Shown here piece by piece: positions 1 through 7,807 of a stretch of DNA of 64,000 bases. A program made the position numbers and the translations under genes. The notes below the pieces were generated by a model. That model did not search any database. It saw only the letters and a list, made by a program, of their open reading frames with translations, and was not told the DNA's origin. Source of the DNA: an uncultured Flavobacterium sp. (GTDB taxonomy: Bacteria; Bacteroidota; Bacteroidia; Flavobacteriales; Flavobacteriaceae). Location of the stretch: the NCBI GenBank assembly GCA_943912855.1, contig CALTVC010000001.1, positions 1 to 64,000 of the forward strand, in the 5' to 3' direction. Numbering within the stretch: position 1 is the stretch's first letter; each line of letters starts with the position of its first letter.

Positions 1-1005
1 GATCAGGTCTTCTCTTTCGTCTGCATTAAATATGACATACACTAAAGGTGTGGTAATCGTATCGAGCCTCATTTTATTACCATAAGTATAACTTGAGCTA
101 GGAGAACTCGGAGTAGCCAATGCTCCGTTTTCATACGCATTGAATACAAAAGAATTTCGGAATAATCTTGTAGAATAATTTTCACTCGAATATGAAAAAT
201 CTATTGTTTTACCTGTTGTTGTAGTTATTTTAGTCAGTTTGTAAGTCCTTCCGCTAATATTGTTAAAGTTTGTTGCAAAACTATTCTCTGTTGCTTGAAA
301 ATTGTAGCTTGTTCCATCGGGTGTAACTATACGACTATTATTGATTTTAAGTTTTTGCTTCATATCAATTAACTGAGTATTACCATTCTCAGGATTAATA
401 AAGTACTTGCCACTATAACCAGGAATATTATAAGAGTATATATCAGGCTGCCCATTCCCTTGTAAAAGACTATTTAATATTTCTACACTATCAGAAAATG
501 CTGTACATCCTCCGTTATCGTAAGGAGGAAAAGACATCAAGCAGGTTCCTACTTGAGGGGTTAAAGCTCCAATCGCTCCATAATGTCCTTTAAAAATATT
601 GTACTGGTCTGTAGAAGCATTTAAATGGTTAGACCAATAGAAATTATCTAAGTCATCAGATTTACCCCTTACTTCCTGGATAATTGTTCCTCCTGGTTCT
701 AAACTCCAGCCTAGTCCAACCCAAGTTGCCTCATCTGAAACTTTAATTGCAGAGGTATTATATTTTAAAACAATAGGAACTTCTATCCCTTCTAAATTTA
801 TACTATATAGCGGGATTGAAATATTGGCAGTGCCGTTATAATAACTAATCGGAACATTACCAAACTTACTTAACTGACCAGCTTCGGGAGATGTAGGGAT
901 GTTATTAACTTTTGGAACAAAACTATTTGAACTTTGTCCAAAAGTAGCAACTGTACAACAGAATAACAGTACAAAACAGATGCTTTTTAAAATATATTTA
1001 TTCAT
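1..1005 (-). CDS. RHS-type secreted protein, N-terminal part (truncated by window edge)
   Basis: The frame opens with ATG at 1005 and is still open at base 1, so only the first 335 residues are present. Residues 1-20 form a signal peptide ending near a TFGQ cleavage region. What follows (NVPISYYNGTANISIPLY, then GIEVPIVLKYN and VGLGWSLEPGG) is the N-terminal signature of large Bacteroidota RHS/YD-repeat proteins, whose missing C-terminal part normally holds YD repeats, an RHS core and often a variable toxin-like tip. It starts 14 bases after the stop of the T9SS repeat protein upstream, so the two are probably co-transcribed. The family call is good; the tip and any toxin activity cannot be seen here. 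Confidence 0.8.
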   Translation of the reverse strand, partial: MNKYILKSICFVLLFCCTVATFGQSSNSFVPKVNNIPTSPEAGQLSKFGNVPISYYNGTANISIPLYSINLEGIEVPIVLKYNTSAIKVSDEATWVGLGWSLEPGGTIIQEVRGKSDDLDNFYWSNHLNASTDQYNIFKGHYGAIGALTPQVGTCLMSFPPYDNGGCTAFSDSVEILNSLLQGNGQPDIYSYNIPGYSGKYFINPENGNTQLIDMKQKLKINNSRIVTPDGTSYNFQATENSFATNFNNISGRTYKLTKITTTTGKTIDFSYSSENYSTRLFRNSFVFNAYENGALATPSSPSSSYTYGNKMRLDTITTPLVYVIFNADEREDLI

Positions 1006-1019
1006 AATATATTAGTTGG

Positions 1020-2636
1020 TTATTTACTTTTAATCACTTTCACGGAGTCAGTTCCCTTATCGGTTTTGACTTCAACTATATAAATACCTTCTGGTAGTCC
1101 TGACATTTCCAGGGGGATTGTCCTTGAGGTTACTTCAAAATGCTGTAGCTGCCTTCCGGCAAGGTCAAACACCGATGCAGACCCTGAACTGAAATCAAAT
1201 CCAACAATGATGTTAGTGAACTGTCCGGCTGGGTTAGGTATTGCTTCAATTTGTGAACGTTTCTCCTGTTTTTTCTTTTTGTCTTTGTCGCCCAGTTTCA
1301 CTACCCAGTAATCATTACTACCTTTTCCGGTGTATCGATCACGGGACATGGCTCCACTACTAGTACCCGCCAAAAGATAATCACCATCGCGGGTTTCAAT
1401 GAGTTTGGTTAATTTATCCTCACCATTGCTACCAACGGTTTTCTTCCATAGCTCTTCACCTTTTGCATCTGTCTTAATAGCTATGTAGTCATTTATTTCC
1501 TGTTTGTCTTTCTTATTTTCCTGGCCTATCACTTCACTTTGAGCGTAACCTCCTAAAAGAAGAGTACCATCGGCATTTTCAAGTAATGATGTAAGCACAT
1601 CAACTTTTCCGGTATTGTAAACCTGTTGCCAAAGGATCTCACCTTTTTCATCAAGTTTCAATATCCAGAAATCACTACCCTTTTTATTGGATATGGACTT
1701 ATTACCGGTAGAACCCGAAGCAGAATGTCCTCCTATGATAAAACCACCTTCAATGGATTGTTTTACCGTTGTTATACGATCATCCTGTTCTCCACCAAAC
1801 ACCTTTTGCCATTCTATGTTGCCTTTATTGTCCAGCTTGAGCACCCAGTAATCTCCCTGTCCGTATCCGTCTTCTGACTTGTCTACAGATGATGGGGAGT
1901 TAGTGTATATACCTACTATAAAACCACCGTCTTTAGTAGGCTCAATGCTTTGAAGCATATCCATGTATTCCCCTCCAATGGTACGTTGCCATACAACCTT
2001 GCCTTTGTTGTCCAGTTTTACAATCCAGGCATCCATACCACCACGGCTTTCGTCCCATTTACCATTGGGATCCACATCTCCTTTACGTACTTTTAAACTC
2101 ATAGGAGAACTTGAGGAACCTCCTACAATGTAACCACCATCTGAAGTTGGAACAATAGCCTTTACCAAATCCTGTCCGGGACCGCCTAAAGTACATTGCC
2201 ACTCTTCACCACCACGTGCGTTTAGCTTCATCACCCAGATATCCTCCCGACCCAAAGCATCGCTTTGCTTGGCATATGCTTTAGCCGACTCAGAAGTTCC
2301 CGCAAGGATAAAACCGCCATCATTAGTGTTACGTATGCTGTAAAGCATATCAGGACCAGTACCACCAAGGTTTTTCTGCCAGTCCAGTTCGCCACCCTCA
2401 TCCATTTTCCAAATCCAGAAATCAAGGTCACCAATGTTTTCCTCGTCTTTATTTCCTGATTTTTTAGATAACGAAGCCCCTGCCAGGATAAAACCGTAGT
2501 CAGCTGTTGGTTGGGCATCCAGTAAGTATTCGGCTTGTTTTCCTCCGTAGGATTTCTCCCAAAGGATATTTTGTGCCTGTATAGTCATACAGCACAATAG
2601 GGCACACGAGAGTAGCCCGAAACAATTTCGCTTCAT
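1020..2636 (-). CDS. T9SS type A sorting-domain protein with seven DGG repeats (probable beta-propeller)
   Basis: A 538-residue secreted protein. Residues 1-21 are a signal peptide ending in IQAQ. The body has about seven repeats of roughly 60 residues, each with a core such as DGGFILAGTS followed by a DFWILKLDEKGEILWQ-type strand; seven such units suggest a seven-bladed propeller. The last 75 residues (AIPNPAGQ..., VFDLAGRQL, LPEGIYIVEVKT) match the type A C-terminal domain recognised by the type IX secretion system, so the protein should be exported and surface-attached or released. A KDKKKKQEKR linker separates body and sorting domain. It is followed 14 bases later by an RHS-type gene, suggesting it helps display or deliver that product. 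The fold is inferred from repeat number only. Confidence 0.85.
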   Translation of the reverse strand: MKRNCFGLLSCALLCCMTIQAQNILWEKSYGGKQAEYLLDAQPTADYGFILAGASLSKKSGNKDEENIGDLDFWIWKMDEGGELDWQKNLGGTGPDMLYSIRNTNDGGFILAGTSESAKAYAKQSDALGREDIWVMKLNARGGEEWQCTLGGPGQDLVKAIVPTSDGGYIVGGSSSSPMSLKVRKGDVDPNGKWDESRGGMDAWIVKLDNKGKVVWQRTIGGEYMDMLQSIEPTKDGGFIVGIYTNSPSSVDKSEDGYGQGDYWVLKLDNKGNIEWQKVFGGEQDDRITTVKQSIEGGFIIGGHSASGSTGNKSISNKKGSDFWILKLDEKGEILWQQVYNTGKVDVLTSLLENADGTLLLGGYAQSEVIGQENKKDKQEINDYIAIKTDAKGEELWKKTVGSNGEDKLTKLIETRDGDYLLAGTSSGAMSRDRYTGKGSNDYWVVKLGDKDKKKKQEKRSQIEAIPNPAGQFTNIIVGFDFSSGSASVFDLAGRQLQHFEVTSRTIPLEMSGLPEGIYIVEVKTDKGTDSVKVIKSK

Positions 2637-3089
2637 AAATAAGTTTTGTACAACCGGAATTCAAACGGTAGAAGAAGTAATAAATCGGGTTGTTGGTTTC
2701 GGAAGCAAACTTAAGAAGTTTTTAGTCAAATTACAGTCTAACAGTAAACTAAATTTTACATTTTTCCTACCGGCGTAATTATGCATCTACTATGTTCCAT
2801 CAAATCTTCCTCGTTTAAAATGTAAGTTAGCACTATAACAATTTGGTTTTTGAATGCAAATATTGTTTTCACGTCTTACAAGTTTATTTGAAATTTCTGG
2901 GACGTACTTTTTCATCTTTTTATATGAAAGGTAGGTGTTTTTAGAAATTCGACTCTTTCTCCCATAAAGATTGATTTGGCAGCCAAATTATCAGAGGTTT
3001 TTTGTTTTTACCTTTAACTGAAAATTTGAGAAGCATAGACATCTAAGATACAAAAGCAAACAATTTCCGCTTTCAGTAAAAGATATCTA

Positions 3090-3199
3090 TAAAAAAACGT
3101 CCTGCTTTTGAGGTTGCAGGACGTTTTAAAAAACCAATCAAAACCAATTATGAAAATAAAACTTTACTTCTTGTGTATGTCGGGGTTACTTCCCGATTC
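3090..3199 (-). ncRNA. Candidate small RNA of about 110 nt with its own promoter and terminator
   Basis: Read on the minus strand, a TACATTTG element (3212 to 3205) is followed about 6 bases later by a possible start near 3199, then a CGGG...CCCCG hairpin (near 3180-3196), an A/T-rich linker with two TTGGTTTTGATTGG-like tracts, and a 12-bp terminator stem with a T run ending near 3090. No ORF is needed to explain it. The orientation is supported by promoter and terminator agreeing. No -33 TTTG is visible at the ideal distance, which lowers confidence. Small RNAs have been mapped in Flavobacterium transcriptomes, but I cannot match this one to a named family. Confidence 0.45.
3094..3127 (-). 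terminator. Intrinsic terminator, 12-bp stem
   Basis: AAAACGTCCTGC pairs with GCAGGACGTTTT across a 10-base loop. On the minus strand the stem is followed by a T run, so it suits termination of the candidate small RNA. It can also work on the plus strand. Confidence 0.7.
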
Positions 3200-3204
3200 T
3201 GATA

Positions 3205-3212
3205 CAAATGTA
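3205..3212 (-). promoter_or_regulatory. Promoter -7 element TACATTTG for the candidate small RNA
   Basis: The sequence matches the Bacteroidota -7 consensus TAnnTTTG exactly on the minus strand. A -33 TTTG is not seen 19 bases upstream. Confidence 0.4.
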
Positions 3213-3375
3213 AAGCAGATAAACATGCTCCGCACTGGTTTTTAGACGAATGACTTTTATGTTTCGTCAAATGACCGTTCTATGCACCTGAAAGTATTTT
3301 CCCTTTTTATATCCAAATCAAAAGGAAATGTCCGGGTCATTATAAACTATAAAACAGACTTAGCCTTGAAAAATC

Positions 3376-3406
3376 TTTGCCCGATTACCCATGTTGCGTA
3401 TTTTTG
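3376..3406 (+). promoter_or_regulatory. Bacteroidota primary sigma promoter TTTG-N19-TATTTTTG
   Basis: TTTG at 3376-3379 and TATTTTTG at 3399-3406 are separated by exactly 19 bases, a full match to the Bacteroidota housekeeping promoter. It lies about 30 bases upstream of the lipoprotein start at 3438. Confidence 0.75.
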
Positions 3407-3437
3407 GTAAAAATCAAAGCAATACCAATTTACAGTA

Positions 3438-4016
3438 ATGAAGAAACTTATATTCTTAGTACTCATAGCTGCCTGCACAACCTCATGCACACTGGGTCCT
3501 CGCCTTATTTACGGTGCCAACCGCAACCTGACTTTTGACACCCGCGAGGAGGTAGCTTCTTATTACCAAAAGAAAAACAACCTTGACCCGAAAGACCTCT
3601 ATTTTTTTGAAGACAGTAAAGAATACTACACGGTGCTTTCAGACACGGTAAGAATGGCTACACCACCCTATTACGGCATTGCCTTAGGCACAGACAAAAT
3701 GGTAGACGAAGGCAGAGATACTTCTACAAATTGCGTAGGTGTATCGGCACGTTACATGTCGGCTTACGACCCAGCAACCCCAATCGTAAAGAATCCGTTT
3801 AAAGGAATGGTGCTTAGAAATATTCACGGTGAGCAACTCTCATTTTCAGACAACGAACCTACAGTAGTGCTTGTAGCCCATTCTAATTTCGGGCGTGTTT
3901 TAAAATCAGACATCAAATATTACAAGGAAACCGCCACAGCAACCGGAAAATCCTTTCGCTACGTGGTTATAGCCGTAGATGTACCAAAGTCTGATTACGA
4001 TATGCCATCAAAATAA
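3438..4016 (+). CDS. Hypothetical lipoprotein
   Basis: A 192-residue protein with a hydrophobic N-terminus and a lipobox-like CTTSC at about residues 13-17, so it should be a lipoprotein anchored in the inner or outer membrane. The mature part has no motif I recognise; it is rich in Tyr and Asp with a C-terminal strand pattern (RYVVIAVDVPKSDYD). It has its own full promoter just upstream and is followed by purT after a 146-base gap with a separate promoter, so it is probably monocistronic. Function unknown. Confidence 0.7.
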   Translation: MKKLIFLVLIAACTTSCTLGPRLIYGANRNLTFDTREEVASYYQKKNNLDPKDLYFFEDSKEYYTVLSDTVRMATPPYYGIALGTDKMVDEGRDTSTNCVGVSARYMSAYDPATPIVKNPFKGMVLRNIHGEQLSFSDNEPTVVLVAHSNFGRVLKSDIKYYKETATATGKSFRYVVIAVDVPKSDYDMPSK

Positions 4017-4073
4017 CCATTACTTCCGCAAGAAACCCGGACAAGCGCTCCCCGCTACGAAAATGAAATTTGT

Positions 4074-4081
4074 TACCTTTG
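4074..4081 (+). promoter_or_regulatory. Promoter -7 element TACCTTTG upstream of purT
   Basis: Exact match to TAnnTTTG, 82 bases upstream of the purT start, which leaves room for the hairpin-rich leader at 4116-4155. No TTTG is present at -33. Confidence 0.55.
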
Positions 4082-4115
4082 CAACGGTTAACAATACGCC
4101 ATAAACAACATAACG

Positions 4116-4155
4116 CTGCCTTACCTCCGGCAGTTCCCCTTTTGGGGAAAGGGGG
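4116..4155 (+). repeat. REP-like double hairpin in the purT 5' leader
   Basis: CTGCC...GGCAG (4116-4133) is followed directly by TTCCCC-TTTT-GGGGAA (4134-4149) and a G run. This resembles the dispersed GC-rich palindromes at 12946-13049 and inside the kinase gene near 34540. The G run at 4149-4155 lies 7 bases before the purT ATG and may act as the ribosome binding site. Confidence 0.5.
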
Positions 4156-4162
4156 CTTTATT

Positions 4163-5329
4163 ATGCAAAAGAAAATACTCCTTTTAGGTTCGGGTGAGCT
4201 GGGCAAAGAATTTGTAATTGCAGCACAGCGCCTTGGGCAAACCGTAATAGCTGTAGACAGTTATGAAAACGCGCCAGCCATGCAGGTTGCCCACGGTTTT
4301 GAAGTAATAAACATGCTCGATGGTGCCGCGCTCGATGCCATTGTAGCCAAGCACCAGCCTGATTTTATAGTACCCGAAATAGAAGCCATACGCACCGAAC
4401 GCTTTTACGATTACGAAAAACAGAACATAACTGTAGTACCAAGTGCCAAGGCTGCAAACTTTACCATGAACCGTAAAGCCATACGCGACCTTGCCACTAA
4501 AGACCTGGGGCTACGCACTGCTAATTACCGCTATGCTACATCAGCCGAGGAACTGCAAAAGGCAGTTACCGAAGTAGGCATTCCGTGTGTAGTAAAACCA
4601 CTAATGTCCAGCAGTGGTAAAGGACAAAGCACTATTAAGACCGAAGCCGACATAGAAAAAGCCTGGAAATATGCCGTAGAGGGCAGCCGTGGCGATGTGG
4701 TAGAAGTTATTGTGGAGGCATTTGTAAACTTTAATAGCGAAATCACACTGCTTACCGTTACCCAGAACAACGCCCCCACCCTGTTTTGCGCTCCCATAGG
4801 GCACAGGCAGGAACGTGGTGACTACCAGGAAAGCTGGCAACCTGCCCACGTAAGCGATAAAGACATAGCCGAAGCACAGGACATGGCTCGTAAAGTAACC
4901 GAAGCCCTGGGTGGCGCAGGTTTATTTGGGGTAGAATTTTTCCTTGCCGATGAAGGCGTTTACTTTAGCGAGCTTTCACCAAGACCGCATGACACAGGTA
5001 TGGTAACGCTTGCAGGCACACAAAACTTTAGCGAATTTGAACTGCACCTGCGTGCCATACTTAGTTTGCCTATAGCCGAAATTACACTGGAAAAAGCCGG
5101 CGCAAGTGCCGTTATACTGGCATCGGGTACAGGAACACCGTTATTTACAGGTATAGAAAACATTGCTGCTTTGCCAAAAACCGACTTCAGGTTATTTGGG
5201 AAGCCTACCACAAGGCCGTACCGCCGTATGGGGGTTGCACTGGTTAGCGATAGTCTTACTATACCTGTAGAGGAGATTGTAGAAAAGGCAAAAGCCGCAG
5301 CTGCCCTGGTAACTGTTTCTGAGAAATAA
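4163..5329 (+). CDS. purT: Formate-dependent phosphoribosylglycinamide formyltransferase (GAR transformylase 2)
   Basis: PurT converts GAR to formyl-GAR using formate and ATP, the third step of purine synthesis. The 388-residue length fits the family. The start at 4163 (MQKKILLLGSGELGKEF) places the nucleotide-binding GSGELGKE motif at the N-terminus as in known PurT; the in-frame upstream extension to 4070 is encoded by the repeat-like leader and is rejected. The ATP-grasp core is visible in VVKPLMSSSGKGQS, the central acidic stretch (VIVEAFVNFNSEIT) and the metal-site region GVEFFLADEGVYFSELSPRPHDTG. A terminator follows the stop. Formate could come from PurU encoded at 60582. Confidence 0.93.
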   Translation: MQKKILLLGSGELGKEFVIAAQRLGQTVIAVDSYENAPAMQVAHGFEVINMLDGAALDAIVAKHQPDFIVPEIEAIRTERFYDYEKQNITVVPSAKAANFTMNRKAIRDLATKDLGLRTANYRYATSAEELQKAVTEVGIPCVVKPLMSSSGKGQSTIKTEADIEKAWKYAVEGSRGDVVEVIVEAFVNFNSEITLLTVTQNNAPTLFCAPIGHRQERGDYQESWQPAHVSDKDIAEAQDMARKVTEALGGAGLFGVEFFLADEGVYFSELSPRPHDTGMVTLAGTQNFSEFELHLRAILSLPIAEITLEKAGASAVILASGTGTPLFTGIENIAALPKTDFRLFGKPTTRPYRRMGVALVSDSLTIPVEEIVEKAKAAAALVTVSEK

Positions 5330-5355
5330 GTTGGCTCACAACATATAAACATCAC

Positions 5356-5380
5356 AAAATCCCGTTTCAGACGGGATTTT
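5356..5380 (+). terminator. Intrinsic terminator after purT
   Basis: AAAATCCCGT pairs with ACGGGATTTT across a 5-base loop and is followed by TTATTG. It ends the purT transcript. Confidence 0.8.
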
Positions 5381-5429
5381 TTATTGTGTTAAAATAAAAC
5401 GATGTGTAAACCATCGAAAAAAATTAACG

Positions 5430-5437
5430 TAATTTTG
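5430..5437 (+). promoter_or_regulatory. Promoter -7 element TAATTTTG
   Basis: Exact TAnnTTTG match, 29 bases upstream of the lipoprotein gene at 5466 and downstream of the purT terminator. Confidence 0.55.
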
Positions 5438-5465
5438 TGATTACGTAATTACCTATGCTTAATTT

Positions 5466-5915
5466 ATGAAACTACCTCTACTCTTCTCTATTGCAATTAC
5501 AGCTATTGCACTAACTTCATGCAAACCGGAAAAACCGGAAGACGTACTGGTTGCTTACCTGGAAAATGCTAATCATGGCGAATTTGAAAAGGCTGCTGAA
5601 TATGCCGACAAAAAATCGACAAACGTATTAACGTTCATAGCCAACATGACTCCCGCCAATGAGAAGCTGAAAATGATGCAACAAAACGTAGATGTAGAAG
5701 TAACATCGACAGATGTAAAGGACACCGTGGCTTACCTTAAAGCGAAATTAATCGTAGACGGTAAAAACGGTCCGGAAAGCGGTTTTACACTTACTAAAGA
5801 AGAAGGCAACTGGAAAGTAATGATGGGCGAAAAGTTTGACCAATTCAGAGATACTGCCAGTACCGAAAATAACGAAGGCGTTCAGGATACCGAAACAAAA
5901 GACAGCATTAAGTAA
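5466..5915 (+). CDS. DUF4878-like lipoprotein
   Basis: A 149-residue lipoprotein: N-terminal hydrophobic stretch and lipobox ALTSC near residue 19. The mature region begins KPEKPEDVLVAYLENANHGEFEKAAEYAD, a pattern typical of DUF4878, a small NTF2-like cone fold found in many bacterial lipoproteins, and ends with a strand KEEGNWKVMMGE and an acidic tail. Molecular role unknown. It is monocistronic, with a promoter element in front and a shared terminator behind it. Confidence 0.7.
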   Translation: MKLPLLFSIAITAIALTSCKPEKPEDVLVAYLENANHGEFEKAAEYADKKSTNVLTFIANMTPANEKLKMMQQNVDVEVTSTDVKDTVAYLKAKLIVDGKNGPESGFTLTKEEGNWKVMMGEKFDQFRDTASTENNEGVQDTETKDSIK

Positions 5916-5940
5916 TACTTAATGCACATAAAAGATAAAA

Positions 5941-5974
5941 AAGAAAGCCGTTGCAAAATTGTAACGGCTTTCTT
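5941..5974. terminator. Bidirectional terminator between convergent genes
   Basis: AAGAAAGCCGTT pairs with AACGGCTTTCTT across 10 bases, with a T run on the plus strand and A-rich sequence on the other side. It lies between the stops of the lipoprotein (5915) and the membrane protein (5994). Confidence 0.8.
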
Positions 5975-5993
5975 TTTACCGGGTATTTTCGGA

Positions 5994-7619
5994 TTATTTT
6001 TTAGATTCGAGTGTAAGGTTACGGAATACCGAAACGTTTATTACTCTTTCAGAATCGTTATCAAAGGATATGCTTATGCTATCGCCAGCCTGGGTTACCG
6101 GAAGCTCATTGCTTATTTGAGACGAGCCTATGAAAATACGCTTATCTCCCGGAAGGGTAAAGTAATAAAAACTGTTACCGTTTTTAATATCGCTGTGTAT
6201 ACGCCCCACCACTGATTTTACACTTGCCTTAACCGTTTGCTGTGCCGGGTTTATACGGTTATCTGCCATGTTGTACACATTCTTGTAGGCCATAAGTGTT
6301 TCCTGCATGGTATTACCCACACCTACTATGGTATAATCGGCTATAGAAACCATGGCATACATCTTTACCAGCCCACCGTCATCCTTCAGCGTCATTACGT
6401 AAGTAGGAATATTGTTAATGTTATACGGCACAGGCAATGAAGCATTATAGCCTTTTTCCTGCACCTTACCCTGAGCCGATTGTTGCGCAGCGTATTCGGT
6501 AGCACCACTTTGGTTATAATAGGTAGCTTCTTTTGTACGGGTATCTACCAGCACAAAGCCCACAGCCGATTCTTCCTTACCTACAGAACTAATCCCCGTA
6601 TACCAGTACGATTTGTTGTTTTCGCCATATACCAGTGTAAGGTCTTCGGTAATCTGTAATTTGTCTTCACCGCTAAAGTTCCAGAAACCGCGTACGTACT
6701 CACCCCAGTCGTTCATCTGGTCTTCAATAAAACGTTGTGGTTGTACACGGTCTACCCATGCCGGCACATCGTTAAGACCATGCTCTGTAATAACGCCGGT
6801 TTCGGCATCCAGAATTATGATTCCGGTAGCGTCGTTACCCGAAGCGGCTATGCGTTTTTTATATGTGGTAACTACCCAGTACGGTTTACCGGCATCGTCT
6901 ATCTCAAAGGTATAATCTACAAGTCCGGTTGTGGCATAGCCGTGAACGTATACATAACGTTCCAGCTCACTAAAGAAATACGCCCCAGGCTGATACTTTA
7001 CAAATACTTTTTTCCCACCTACGGTTTCCACAAGTTTCACATCGCGCTCGTTAGTAGCAGATACCATAACATAGCCCGGAGTTCCTTCCTGGTTGTTCAG
7101 CCATTTAAAAAAGCCGGAGTGCAATAGCGGAGCCACCCAGTACAATTCGCCGTTTACCTTTTGTATGTTAAATTCGCCCAGGGTAGCCTTACTACCCAGT
7201 GCCGGCTCCGAACCCAGTATTTTTTCGCCCAGCAAATAAGCCAGCTCTTCGTCTACCACACGTACCTTATCTATATCAAGCGGTGTAATATGATGGTGCA
7301 TATCAGTACCGTTTTTTACATTGCCAATAAGTTCGCGATACGAAGCACTTCGAAACATTGGGGCGCTTAGTATCCCCATAATTACCATATACCCCATAAC
7401 CAGGGCAATCCCCCCAAGCAAAGGTTTCATTACAGGCGATGGGATTACTGTTGCCTTTGCCCCGTTTCCTTTAATCCCCGTAGTAATAACAAGGGTAAAA
7501 ACAAGCAGTATGATAAGAAAAACAGGCAGTAGCATAAACCCGATGTTAAACACCGGCATGCCGAAATAAACAAACAGGAATGCCAGCAACAATACAGGAA
7601 TGATGGCTAATTTTTTCAT
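5994..7619 (-). CDS. Conserved membrane protein of unknown function
   Basis: A 541-residue protein. Hydrophobic segments at about residues 2-20, 25-48 and 66-88 predict three membrane helices, followed by a large domain of about 450 residues that is probably outside the cytoplasm. That domain is rich in aromatic residues, with repeated strand-like patterns (YWVAPLLHSGFFKWL, PYWVVTTYKK, GIIILDAETGVI, SYWYTGISSVG) and a C-terminal SH3-like-looking stretch (KSVVGRIHSDIKNGNSFYYFTL). I do not recognise a named family with confidence. It is monocistronic and convergent with the upstream lipoprotein gene. Confidence 0.6.
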   Translation of the reverse strand: MKKLAIIPVLLLAFLFVYFGMPVFNIGFMLLPVFLIILLVFTLVITTGIKGNGAKATVIPSPVMKPLLGGIALVMGYMVIMGILSAPMFRSASYRELIGNVKNGTDMHHHITPLDIDKVRVVDEELAYLLGEKILGSEPALGSKATLGEFNIQKVNGELYWVAPLLHSGFFKWLNNQEGTPGYVMVSATNERDVKLVETVGGKKVFVKYQPGAYFFSELERYVYVHGYATTGLVDYTFEIDDAGKPYWVVTTYKKRIAASGNDATGIIILDAETGVITEHGLNDVPAWVDRVQPQRFIEDQMNDWGEYVRGFWNFSGEDKLQITEDLTLVYGENNKSYWYTGISSVGKEESAVGFVLVDTRTKEATYYNQSGATEYAAQQSAQGKVQEKGYNASLPVPYNINNIPTYVMTLKDDGGLVKMYAMVSIADYTIVGVGNTMQETLMAYKNVYNMADNRINPAQQTVKASVKSVVGRIHSDIKNGNSFYYFTLPGDKRIFIGSSQISNELPVTQAGDSISISFDNDSERVINVSVFRNLTLESKK

Positions 7620-7734
7620 GATTTTCAGGTTTTGATGTATTAGTCGTAAGTCAGTGCAAAATGTTACGTCATATTATTTCGGAATGAAATATTAATCTTT
7701 TCCTATTTTTAGTAATTATCACAATATTACTCAA

Positions 7735-7742
7735 TAATTTTG
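7735..7742 (+). promoter_or_regulatory. Promoter -7 element TAATTTTG for the bestrophin gene
   Basis: Exact TAnnTTTG match 66 bases upstream of the start at 7808. No TTTG at the ideal -33 position. Confidence 0.5.
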
Positions 7743-7807
7743 TACGAACGTGTACTTTTTTCACATCTATACGTTATGTATGCACCATAACTAATAAATG
7801 GGAACTG

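Larger units (their letters stand above)
2637..3437. other. Long intergenic region (about 800 bases) without a convincing protein gene
   Basis: This AT-rich stretch separates the divergent secreted-protein unit and the lipoprotein gene at 3438. It holds a strong hairpin at 3094-3127, a TAnnTTTG promoter element facing it on the minus strand at 3205-3212, and a full promoter for the lipoprotein at 3376-3406. Bases 2637-3090 show no ORF or repeat I can support and presumably contain the promoter of the T9SS gene. Confidence 0.6.

Noticed and set aside
3150..3245. 31-codon plus-strand ORF (begins MKIKLYFLCMSGLL) after the hairpin at 3094-3127
   Set aside because: No lipobox or further family sign. 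The same bases are better explained as the 5' part of a minus-strand small RNA, with a promoter and terminator in the matching orientation.
5922..6215. 97-codon plus-strand ORF across the terminator and the end of the membrane protein gene
   Set aside because: It runs through a perfect terminator stem and then antisense to a well-supported gene.
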